From contig SKVE01000113.1 in assembly GCA_007129635.1 (NCBI GenBank), positions 1 through 6,518 on the forward strand: DNA of 6,518 nt. Reading direction: 5' to 3'. Below the pieces are notes generated by a model that had not been told where the DNA came from, did no database searches, and saw only the letters and a program-made list of their open reading frames with translations. Shown one piece after another: positions 1 through 6,288 of the stretch (its first letter is position 1; the number at the start of each line of letters is the position of its first letter). The stretch is from Planctomycetaceae bacterium (GTDB taxonomy: Bacteria; Planctomycetota; Planctomycetia; Pirellulales; Pirellulaceae). A program made the translations under genes and the position numbers.

Positions 1-1
1 T

Positions 2-472
2 CACACGCGGCGTCGGGGTTGGGTGCTCAGCCTGGACCTGTCCTCGGATGACGGGCTGCACAGCCACCTGCCGCCGCCCGAAGAATTCGATTCGAACGTC
101 GAGCAGGCATTTGCCGAACGTTGGGGCGAAGCGCCGCGCGACGGCTGGACGTTGGTCCGCGAGGACGAGATCTTGTACGAGACGCAACGGACGTTCGTGC
201 CGGATTTCGTGTTCCGGCACGAGGACGGACGCAATGTGCTGATGGAGATCGTTGGGTTCTGGACCCCCGAGTACCTGCAGGCCAAGCTGGAAAAACTGCA
301 CATGTTTGCAGACCAGCCGATCTGGCTGGCCATCGCCGAGGGTGTGGCCCCGTCGCTGCCCGATCTGCCTCAGCAGCAGGTGATCCCCTACAAGACCTCG
401 CTATTGCTGAAGGATGTGCTCGATCGACTGAACCGCGAAGACACCGATCCGAAGGACACCGAGTCTGCGTAA
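2..472 (+). CDS. DUF790 / Bax1-like nuclease, C-terminal part (5' truncated by window edge)
   Basis: This reading frame is open from the first bases to the TAA at 470-472, so the gene very probably begins outside the window; the GTG at 23 is only the first possible start inside it. About 156 codons remain. The visible part matches the C-terminal half of DUF790 proteins: a PDF motif (200-208) followed about 15 residues later by EIVGFW (245-262), then TPEYLQAKLEKL, and near the end a VIPYK segment. The PD...E spacing looks like a restriction-endonuclease-type nuclease fold. The characterised archaeal DUF790 member, Bax1, is a DNA endonuclease that works with the XPB helicase and is usually encoded next to it. 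I therefore infer a DNA repair or processing role, with an XPB-like helicase gene expected upstream. The tail after residue ~150 is acidic and probably disordered. It shares the strand with the next gene but is separated by 153 bp and a hairpin, so it need not be in the same operon. The family call is fairly secure; the function is by homology only. Confidence 0.8.
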   Translation, partial: HTRRRGWVLSLDLSSDDGLHSHLPPPEEFDSNVEQAFAERWGEAPRDGWTLVREDEILYETQRTFVPDFVFRHEDGRNVLMEIVGFWTPEYLQAKLEKLHMFADQPIWLAIAEGVAPSLPDLPQQQVIPYKTSLLLKDVLDRLNREDTDPKDTESA

Positions 473-538
473 GCCAGAACCCTCCGATGAAAACTCCTCG
501 ATTCCCCCATAGCACTCGACGGTGACAGACAGCCAAAC

Positions 539-561
539 ATCCGGTACCATAAGTGCCGGAT
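539..561 (+). other. Strong hairpin upstream of the transporter gene
   Basis: ATCCGGTAC (539-547) pairs with GTGCCGGAT (553-561): nine base pairs, one of them G-U, around a five-base loop CATAA. It lies 66 bp after the DUF790 stop codon and 64 bp before the transporter start. No T-run follows it, so it is not a textbook rho-independent terminator. It could be an RNA 3'-end structure for the upstream gene, a 5'-UTR structure of the transporter mRNA, or an operator. A weaker hairpin (CGCC-TTCA-GGCG, 582-593) follows it. Confidence 0.5.
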
Positions 562-614
562 CAGAAACTTGCTTGTAATACCGCCTTCAGGCGTTTCGAC
601 AAAAACCGGCGAAA

Positions 615-620
615 GAAGGA
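615..620 (+). promoter_or_regulatory. Ribosome binding site of the transporter gene
   Basis: GAAGGA at 615-620 lies five bases before the ATG at 626. It decides the start in favour of 626 over the in-frame TTG at 569, which would add 19 residues that do not look like transporter sequence and has no Shine-Dalgarno element in front. Confidence 0.75.
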
Positions 621-625
621 CCGTC

Positions 626-2035
626 ATGCCCGACGCGAACAATGCCGCTGCCGCGAAGCACGACCCTGTGGTTCCTGCGGCGATCCTTTTACCATTCTGT
701 CTGGTCACGACTCTATTTGCCCTCTGGGGATTCGCCAACGACGTCACCAACCCGTTGGTCCGCGCGTTCAAGGAGATCTTTCTGATCAGCAACGCGCAGA
801 GCAGCCTGGTGCAGACCGCATTCTATGGGGGGTACGCCACGATGGCGCTGCCCGCGGCGATCTTCATCCGCCGCTTCTCCTACAAATCCGGCATCCTGGT
901 CGGTTTGGGACTGTACGCCTTCGGCGCGCTGCTGTTCATTCCGGCCAGCATCATGATGGAGTTCTCGCTGTTCTTGGTCGCTTTGTACATCTTGACGTTT
1001 GGACTGGCCTTCCTGGAAACGACCGCCAACCCATACATCCTGGCGATGGGACCGGCCAGCACCGCGACGCGACGCTTGAACTTGGCTCAGGCGTTTAACC
1101 CGATCGGCTCGCTGATCGGTATGGTTGTTGCCAGCAACCTGGTCCTGGCCAGTCTGAACGTCACGGAGTTCCGCGATCAGCAGATGCAGGCCAACCCGCA
1201 ATACGCGCAGTTGTTGCCCGGGGAGATCGACGCTCGCATCGACCAGACGCTGCGAGACTTCCGGGATTCCGATCCGGTGGCTCATCAGGCGATGCAGTCT
1301 GGGGATCTGATCACGATCCGGGGTCCCTACGTGGTCATCGCGTTGGTCGTGCTGACCATGCTGGCGATCTTTGCCGTCGCCAGTCTGCCGCAGGTCGAAG
1401 GCGACGACCGGCAGGTCCATCTGCTGGAGACCGTGCGCCGTCTGCTACGAAATCGACGATACCTGGGCGGTGTCATCGCACAGACTTTCTACGTGGGCGC
1501 CCAGATCATGTGCTGGACGTTCATCATCCACTACGCGATGGCGAATTTGAAGATGAGTCTTCCCGAGGCGCAGCGGTACAACATCATCGCCATGATGATC
1601 TTCTGCTCCAGCCGGTTTCTTTGCACCTACATGTTGAAGTATGTCTCGCCGGGCGGTTTGCTGATGGTCCTGGCGTTGGGCGGTGCGGCGTTAACGCTGG
1701 GAACCATGTTCCTGCCCGGCATGGCCGGGCTCTACAGTCTGATCGGAATTTCAGCGTGCATGTCGCTGATGTTTCCAACCATTTACGGTATCGCCCTGGA
1801 CGGAATGGGCGAGGATGCCAAAGTGGGTTCTGCGGGGTTGATTTTCGCGATCGTTGGCGGAGCGTTGATGCCACCCTTGCAAGGCACGATCATCGACTGG
1901 GGTGACCAAGCCGGCAATTTGGCGTTGGGCACGATGACGATGCCGGCGGTCAGCGCCTCGTTCGTGTTGCCGTTGATCTGTTTTGTTGTCATCGCGATTT
2001 ACGGTTTTCGCACGCATCGACTGCGTCAGCCGTAG
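626..2035 (+). CDS. FucP-like MFS transporter (FHS family, sugar:H+ symporter type)
   Basis: The 469-residue product has the length and many hydrophobic segments of a 12-helix major facilitator protein in the inner membrane. It matches E. coli L-fucose permease FucP along most of its length: ALPAAIFIRRFSYKSGILVGLGLYAFG (residues ~74-100) in the TM2-TM3 region, FLETTANP (129-136) in TM4, and RLNLAQAFNPIGS (150-162) in TM5, with a matching CW motif at 296-297 in TM7. In FucP, Asp46 and Glu135 take part in proton coupling. Glu135 corresponds to Glu131 here, but the Asp46 position is Asn42, while the preceding Asn43 position is Asp39 (WGFANDVTNP). The loop between TM5 and TM6 is long and polar (~residues 180-225). 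FucP-family members carry fucose, galactose, glucose or other sugars, so the substrate is open. An 83-bp gap without a terminator leads to the ATP-grasp gene, so the transporter may supply the substrate of the downstream enzymes. Start chosen by the GAAGGA site. Family sure; substrate unknown. Confidence 0.92.
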   Translation: MPDANNAAAAKHDPVVPAAILLPFCLVTTLFALWGFANDVTNPLVRAFKEIFLISNAQSSLVQTAFYGGYATMALPAAIFIRRFSYKSGILVGLGLYAFGALLFIPASIMMEFSLFLVALYILTFGLAFLETTANPYILAMGPASTATRRLNLAQAFNPIGSLIGMVVASNLVLASLNVTEFRDQQMQANPQYAQLLPGEIDARIDQTLRDFRDSDPVAHQAMQSGDLITIRGPYVVIALVVLTMLAIFAVASLPQVEGDDRQVHLLETVRRLLRNRRYLGGVIAQTFYVGAQIMCWTFIIHYAMANLKMSLPEAQRYNIIAMMIFCSSRFLCTYMLKYVSPGGLLMVLALGGAALTLGTMFLPGMAGLYSLIGISACMSLMFPTIYGIALDGMGEDAKVGSAGLIFAIVGGALMPPLQGTIIDWGDQAGNLALGTMTMPAVSASFVLPLICFVVIAIYGFRTHRLRQP

Positions 2036-2118
2036 GATCTCTTCCATCCACAGGGCGACTGGGCCGCTAGCCGAACAGGACAGCTCTCCATTACAAATAA
2101 GGGGGATCTGACAAGACC

Positions 2119-3531
2119 ATGAGCACGACCATGGACACACCGTCCGCAACCATGGACACGCGAGTCTCTTACGCGCCCGGACAATTGCCGCTGTTCTGGG
2201 ATCGTAGCGTTGTTTTCTTTGCCAACTTGTTAGCCCTGTTCTTCGGGAATAGGGAAGCGATCAAGGAACTGGCCGTACAGGTGGGCCAGATTGAAACGTA
2301 TGGCGGCCGTCTGTGCCCGTTGATCAACTTGCTGTTCCGCGGTCCTGATAATCTGTTGGTGCTGGAACGGGAACCGGACGCCAGGCTGCTCAAGTACTTC
2401 ACCGACGATCTGGGGCTGACCATCCCTGATTGCATCATCCTGCCTCACAAACAGTACCTGCAACTGCCGGAACGTCTGATGGATGCGAACCGCTGCCTGT
2501 TTGGCAATGATTCAACGGCTCGGATCTGGCAACAGATCGCCGAACATCCGGCGGACTGGATCGACGGTTTCGTCACGGACGCGATCCTGATGGCCACGGC
2601 GACCGCCTTCGGAAAACAGACGTTGGTGTCTACCGAGGCCAGTCGCCTGGGGAACAACAAGCTGTTGGTCCATCGTTTTCTGCAGCAGCAGGGCTTTCCG
2701 GTGTTCGATACGTATCTGGCAGAAGCCCAGTCAGATATTGTCGAGGCCGCGGCCGAGTTGCATGCACAAGGCTACCAGCGCATCGTCGTCAAGTCCCAGA
2801 TCGGCGCGTCTGGCATCGGCATGGTGACGCTCGACGCCGACCGCCCGGACGTGCATCGAGTGCTGGACCACTGGTTCTTCGAAGGGCCTTGCCTGGTCCA
2901 GGGTTGGTTGGACGAGCAGGTGTCCGGGCTACGCCGATTGGGCTCGCCCAGCATGCAAATGTTCCTGGACGAAACGTCCGTGAATCTGTACGACGTGACC
3001 GAACAGATCTTGAGCGCTGAAAGCGTCCACCAAGGAAATATCGCACCGCCACCTTACTGGCAGACCATGCCGGAAGTCCAATTGCCGCTGCGCGAGCAAT
3101 CCGAGGCGGTAGGTCGATGGCTGCATCAACATGGTTACCGCGGGACGGCGAGTGCCGATTTTCTGGTCGTCCAGCGCGATCAGCGGCTGGACGTTATCTT
3201 GTGCGAGGTCAATGCACGGGTGACCGGCGCGACCTATCCGGCGGTGCTCGCACGACATTTCTGTCCGGGCGGCGCGTGGTTGATGCGAAATCTGGTATTT
3301 GAACCACCGGTCGCCAGCGAGGATCTGCTCGATATCCTGAACCGCGCCGGGCGTCTGTTTCTGGCTGGTCATTCCCGAGGCGTCTTGCCCATCAACTTCA
3401 ATCCGGGACCGTGTGGCAAGATCCGCAAGGGCCAGTTCCTGTGCCTGGGATCCGATCAGGACGAGTGCATTGCAGATTTGAACCAATCCGCACAACTCTT
3501 ACCGGTAGCATGGGACTATGACCGTGACTGA
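2119..3531 (+). CDS. ATP-grasp ligase, resembling PGM1-type peptide ligases
   Basis: A 470-residue cytoplasmic enzyme expected to activate a carboxylate as acyl phosphate with ATP and join it to an amine or similar nucleophile. Visible layout: a variable N-terminus (1-25), a pre-ATP-grasp region (~26-165, including FFGNREAIKEL), and the ATP-grasp fold (~170-385). The fold shows the nucleotide-binding Lys225 with the glycine-rich loop GASGIGM (229-235), a hinge segment CLVQGW (258-263), an acidic residue in ADF (Asp347), and the metal-binding pair Glu363 and Asn365 in CEVNAR. A small C-terminal domain (~400-470) contains GRLFLAGH and KIRKGQFLCLG. This three-part layout resembles the peptide ligase PGM1 of pheganomycin biosynthesis; the resemblance is from memory of the family and is moderate, and the substrates are unknown. 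A purine-rich site AAGGGGGA (2099-2106) lies 12 bases before the ATG at 2119, rather far, so starts at 2131 or 2152 are possible. The 3' end overlaps the next gene by 14 bp, tying it to a hydrolase. Confidence 0.85.
   Translation: MSTTMDTPSATMDTRVSYAPGQLPLFWDRSVVFFANLLALFFGNREAIKELAVQVGQIETYGGRLCPLINLLFRGPDNLLVLEREPDARLLKYFTDDLGLTIPDCIILPHKQYLQLPERLMDANRCLFGNDSTARIWQQIAEHPADWIDGFVTDAILMATATAFGKQTLVSTEASRLGNNKLLVHRFLQQQGFPVFDTYLAEAQSDIVEAAAELHAQGYQRIVVKSQIGASGIGMVTLDADRPDVHRVLDHWFFEGPCLVQGWLDEQVSGLRRLGSPSMQMFLDETSVNLYDVTEQILSAESVHQGNIAPPPYWQTMPEVQLPLREQSEAVGRWLHQHGYRGTASADFLVVQRDQRLDVILCEVNARVTGATYPAVLARHFCPGGAWLMRNLVFEPPVASEDLLDILNRAGRLFLAGHSRGVLPINFNPGPCGKIRKGQFLCLGSDQDECIADLNQSAQLLPVAWDYDRD
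2128..2159 (+). repeat. Direct repeat ACCATGGACAC around alternative start codons
   Basis: The 11-bp sequence ACCATGGACAC occurs at 2128-2138 and again at 2149-2159, 21 bp apart, so the repeat keeps the reading frame and gives the peptide TMDT-PSA-TMDT. Each copy holds an in-frame ATG (2131 and 2152) in addition to the proposed start at 2119. The repeat is too short to be mobile; it looks like a small in-frame duplication in a poorly conserved N-terminus. Confidence 0.6.
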
Positions 3532-4657
3532 GCACCTGGACGACGACGCACTGCGAGACCGGCTGGTGGAATTGACTCGCGATCTGGTGATTATCCCCAG
3601 CACCGCCGCGCAACCGGACGAGCGGATGCGGTGCTACCAGTTCGTCCGCAATCATATCGACGTGATCGAGGGACTGGAGATCCGAGATTACCAGCACCGT
3701 GGCCATGCCAGTCTGGTCGCGTTCCCCAAAGACTGCCAGGTGCCCGACGTGTTGCTGGCCGCCCACCTGGATGTCATCGAATTGCCTGACGATGTCGAGT
3801 ATCGCGCGCAGATCGTCGATGGCAGGATCTACGGCCCTGGTTGCGGTGATATGAAAGGCCAACTGGCCATTCTCTTGCAGTTGTTTCGCAGCCTGCACAC
3901 CCGCCATCCTGGGATCGCATTGGGGATCGCCGTGACGTCGGACGAAGAGATCGGCGGACGGGATGGGACCGGATATCTGTTCGGCGAAGCGAATCTACGC
4001 TGCCGTCAGGTCTTCCTTCCCGACGGCGGCGCACTGGATCGAGTAACGGTCGAGGAGAAAGGCGTCTTGCATGTGCGGCTCAGCGCCCACGGTCGTGCCG
4101 GCCACGCGGCGCGCCCTTGGCTGGCCGTGAATGCTCTGGACGCGATCACGGAAAGCGTCCGCCGCATCCGCAAGCGGTTCGCCGAATGGCAAACGGACGA
4201 TGATGACGACCACTGGTACCCGACCGTGGCCCAGACCATCCTGCGAACGGACAACCACACCATCAACCGGATTCCGGAACGAGCCGAAGCGCTGCTGGAC
4301 ATCCGCTTCCCCCCCCCTTACAAGACAGCCTCGATCATGGATATCGTACGAGCCAACCTGGGCGAAGCTGTCGAAGCCCTGGTATTGATCGGCGATGACC
4401 CCACCCACTTGGCGCCGGACCCCTTGTGGCTGAGTCTGGCTCAGGCGATGACGGGACATCCCGTTCGGCAGACTCGCGAATCAGGCGGCAGTGACGCACG
4501 CTTTATCTGTCGTCACAACATCCCCGTGCTGATGACTCGTCCCGACGTCGGCAACTTGCACAGTGGAGACGAATGGATCGATATCCAGTCGATGGTCACC
4601 TTCTATCGGATCGCGGAACGCTACCTATCCCAAGCGACAGCAGGAGCACGAAGATGA
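3518..4657 (+). CDS. M20 family metallopeptidase / deacylase (ArgE/DapE type)
   Basis: A 379-residue protein of normal M20 length, expected to be a cytoplasmic two-zinc hydrolase that cuts a peptide, N-acyl or similar amide bond. All metal and catalytic positions are visible: His83 in AAHLDV with Asp85, bridging Asp111 in GCGDMKG, the catalytic base and ligand pair Glu143-Glu144 in TSDEEIGG, Asp169 in LPDGG, and His348 in NLHSGDEW. The dimerisation (lid) domain, about 178-290, holds the GRAGHAARPW segment with His196. ESGGSDARF near 325 is the usual substrate-side motif. No signal peptide is seen. It starts inside the end of the ATP-grasp gene (14-bp overlap) with only a weak Shine-Dalgarno sequence, so translation is probably coupled. 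It ends in ATGA shared with the aldehyde dehydrogenase. Next to a ligase, it could release a product from a conjugate that the ligase makes. A run of nine C at 4309-4317 sits in the middle of the gene (Pro265-267) and is an indel-prone spot. Exact substrate not readable. Confidence 0.92.
   Translation: MTVTEHLDDDALRDRLVELTRDLVIIPSTAAQPDERMRCYQFVRNHIDVIEGLEIRDYQHRGHASLVAFPKDCQVPDVLLAAHLDVIELPDDVEYRAQIVDGRIYGPGCGDMKGQLAILLQLFRSLHTRHPGIALGIAVTSDEEIGGRDGTGYLFGEANLRCRQVFLPDGGALDRVTVEEKGVLHVRLSAHGRAGHAARPWLAVNALDAITESVRRIRKRFAEWQTDDDDDHWYPTVAQTILRTDNHTINRIPERAEALLDIRFPPPYKTASIMDIVRANLGEAVEALVLIGDDPTHLAPDPLWLSLAQAMTGHPVRQTRESGGSDARFICRHNIPVLMTRPDVGNLHSGDEWIDIQSMVTFYRIAERYLSQATAGARR
4309..4317 (+). 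repeat. Homopolymer of nine C inside the M20 gene
   Basis: Nine consecutive C bases encode the end of Phe264 and Pro265-267. Gain or loss of one base would run into a stop within about 30 codons and remove the C-terminal third, including metal ligand His348. It could be a slippage hot spot or simply a proline-rich coincidence. Confidence 0.9.
4641..4646 (+). promoter_or_regulatory. Ribosome binding site of the aldehyde dehydrogenase gene
   Basis: CAGGAG at 4641-4646 lies seven bases before the ATG at 4654, inside the end of the M20 gene. It supports the ATG that overlaps the M20 stop codon (ATGA) over the upstream in-frame ATG at 4573, which would add 27 residues unrelated to the family. Confidence 0.75.
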
Positions 4658-6102
4658 GCGAACGAGACATTCCCGTACGTTCCCCGTTTTTGAACGGCCA
4701 TTGGATCGAGCCCCAGACCCCGCTGGCGGTGGTCAATCCGGCGGATGGTACCCGCGTGGCGCTGGTCGGCACGGTCACACGGCCTCAGGTGCGTCAGGCG
4801 TTGGAGGATGCGGCAGCAGCCTGGCGCGACTGGCGGCAAACGCCCGCTCGGCGACGAGGCCAGTATTTGAACGCCATCGCCGAAATCCTCCAGCGGCGAA
4901 GCGACGAACTGGCTCGAACCATCACCCTGGAGAACGGCAAGCCTTTGGCGCAGAGTCATAGCGAGGTGGCGATCACGATCGACCATTTCCGCTGGTTCGC
5001 CGGGGAAGCCGAGCGGATCTACGGGCGAGTGGTTCCACACCAGGTCGCCGACAAGCGGCATTTGGTCATCCGTTCGCCCATCGGTGTGGTCGGTGCCATC
5101 GCCCCTTGGAATTTTCCCTTGATGCTCGCGGTGCGCAAGGCGGCCCCGGCCATGGCGTCCGGTTGCCCGGTGATTGTCAAGCCGGCCAGCGCCACGCCGC
5201 TTAGCTGCCTGCTGCTGGCCGAAGCGGTTGCCGAAGCGCAGTTGCCTGCAGGTGTCTTCCAGGTGGTGATCGGTGCGGCGGCCGAGATCGCCGCCGAATT
5301 CCAGGAGAATCCGATCTGCCGCAAAATCAGCTTTACCGGCTCGACCGAAGTGGGGCGCCAGTTGATCGCCGGTGCCGCCGAAGCGGTCACCAAGCTGTCC
5401 TTGGAACTGGGGGGCCACGCCCCGGTGCTGGTGTTCGATGACGCCCACATCGACCAAGCTGTCGAAGGCACGCTGATCGCCAAGTTTCGCAACACGGGAC
5501 AATCCTGCATCGCAGCGAACCGCGTCTACGTCCAGGCCGCCGTGTACGATCGATTCGTCCAACGACTGGTCGAACGCACGCGTGAGCTGAAAGTCGGAGA
5601 TGGCTTCGAGCCGGACGTCGAGATCGGGCCGCTGATCGATAGGCGAGCACTGGAAAACGCGCTGAGCCACATCGAACAAGCCCGTTCACTCGGTGCCCGG
5701 GTGCTATGCGGCGGTAAACGCTGGGAAGCTTGCCCGAAGGGAAATTTCCTGGAACCCACCGTGCTGGCCGAAGTGCACCCGAATGCCTTGTGCATGCGCG
5801 AAGAAACCTTTGCACCGATCCTGCCCGTGGCGCCGTTCGAGAATGAAGATCAGGCCATCCATCACGCCAACGACACGAATTACGGACTGGCCGCGTACGC
5901 CTTCACCCGCGACCTTTCTCGGATGTGGCGATTGGCGGAGAATATCGAAGCCGGGACGATCGGAATCAACCACACGGTGCCGGCGACCAGCCAATGCCCC
6001 TTCGGCGGCCTGAAGCACAGCGGATGGGGTCGCGAACTGGGGGCCGAAGGGATCGACGCCTACCTGGAAACCAAACACATCTCGATAGGGGTTGACGCGT
6101 AA
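4654..6102 (+). CDS. NAD(P)-dependent aldehyde dehydrogenase, succinate-semialdehyde dehydrogenase-like
   Basis: A 482-residue cytoplasmic ALDH-superfamily enzyme that oxidises an aldehyde to its carboxylate. In order one sees the N-terminal FLNGHW, a cofactor-binding segment with APWNFP (150-155, oxyanion Asn153) and KPAS, the FTGSTEVG turn, the general base Glu251 in LELGG, the nucleophile Cys285 in NTGQSC, and the C-terminal PFGGLKHSGWGRELG. Length and motif positions nearly match E. coli GabD (Glu254, Cys288), and stretches such as RWFAGEAERIYG and AVEGTLIAKFRNTGQSC are GabD-like. Close relatives in this group act on succinate, glutarate or alpha-ketoglutarate semialdehyde, so I do not give a symbol. 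GabD-type enzymes often have a second cysteine two residues after the nucleophile (CVC); here it is Ala287, so that cysteine pair is absent. It is the last gene of the tight three-gene block and is followed by a probable terminator. In this setting it probably oxidises an aldehyde derived from the imported or conjugated substrate. Confidence 0.94.
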   Translation: MSERDIPVRSPFLNGHWIEPQTPLAVVNPADGTRVALVGTVTRPQVRQALEDAAAAWRDWRQTPARRRGQYLNAIAEILQRRSDELARTITLENGKPLAQSHSEVAITIDHFRWFAGEAERIYGRVVPHQVADKRHLVIRSPIGVVGAIAPWNFPLMLAVRKAAPAMASGCPVIVKPASATPLSCLLLAEAVAEAQLPAGVFQVVIGAAAEIAAEFQENPICRKISFTGSTEVGRQLIAGAAEAVTKLSLELGGHAPVLVFDDAHIDQAVEGTLIAKFRNTGQSCIAANRVYVQAAVYDRFVQRLVERTRELKVGDGFEPDVEIGPLIDRRALENALSHIEQARSLGARVLCGGKRWEACPKGNFLEPTVLAEVHPNALCMREETFAPILPVAPFENEDQAIHHANDTNYGLAAYAFTRDLSRMWRLAENIEAGTIGINHTVPATSQCPFGGLKHSGWGRELGAEGIDAYLETKHISIGVDA

Positions 6103-6156
6103 TCACCGCTGCAGGTTTTCCAGCGTGTTTGTGGTCCTGGGGCAATTTGCCCTCAC

Positions 6157-6178
6157 CGAGGCTGATTGCCTCGATTTT
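6157..6178 (+). terminator. Probable rho-independent terminator of the operon
   Basis: CGAGGC (6157-6162) and GCCTCG (6168-6173) form a perfect six-base-pair GC-rich stem around TGATT, followed by ATTTTA. It begins 55 bp after the aldehyde dehydrogenase stop codon, with a smaller stem (GGGCA-ATT-TGCCC, 6140-6152) just before it. The T-run is short, so termination may be partial. The same inverted repeats might instead be activator sites for the promoter downstream. Confidence 0.5.
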
Positions 6179-6226
6179 ACAGGCTTTTGGCTCCGATCGC
6201 TCGGAATTACTCCGTTTTTCCTGACT

Positions 6227-6242
6227 TGGCATGAACATTGCT
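6227..6242 (+). promoter_or_regulatory. Sigma-54 (-24/-12) promoter for the M50 protease gene
   Basis: TGGCATG (6227-6233), four bases, then TTGCT (6238-6242) matches the RpoN consensus TGGCACG-N4-TTGCW at all but one specified position. The invariant GG (6228-6229) and GC (6240-6241) have the correct spacing. Transcription would start near 6253, giving a leader of about 50 bases before the ATG at 6302. It lies in the only sizeable non-coding gap and faces the downstream gene. A sigma-54 promoter needs an enhancer-binding protein, which is not in the window. Confidence 0.65.
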
Positions 6243-6288
6243 TCCTCCTATCACGTCAAAGAGAAACTGCCGTTCTGGAATGTAGTTC

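Noticed and set aside
487..525. Tiny 12-codon open frame (MKTPRFPHSTRR) before the hairpin, possibly a leader peptide
   Set aside because: No Shine-Dalgarno sequence precedes it, no run of a single amino acid suggests attenuation, and the hairpin after it lacks a T-run.
542..557. Possible -24/-12 promoter before the transporter gene (GG-N10-GC spacing at 543-556)
   Set aside because: Only the GG/GC spacing and a few other bases match, and the same bases form the arms of the hairpin; much weaker than the element at 6227-6242.
574..581. TGTAATAC as a sigma-70 -10 element for the transporter gene
   Set aside because: No acceptable -35 sequence lies 16-18 bases upstream, and the match is partial.
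2036..2118. Terminator between the transporter and ligase genes
   Set aside because: Only three-base-pair stems can be drawn and no T-run is present, so read-through seems more likely.
2929..3495. 188-codon open frame on the minus strand opposite the ATP-grasp gene
   Set aside because: It overlaps the conserved ATP-binding region of the real gene and shows no protein-like motifs.
4621..5679. Long (352-codon) open frame on the minus strand opposite the aldehyde dehydrogenase
   Set aside because: It lies wholly opposite strongly conserved coding sequence, has low-complexity Arg/Gly/Asp/His-rich composition and no recognisable family; it is a GC-rich antisense shadow.
6202..6219. CGGA-ATTAC-TCCG followed by TTTTT as a second terminator
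   Set aside because: The stem is only four base pairs and competes with the TCCGA/TCGGA hairpin; too weak to list as a feature.
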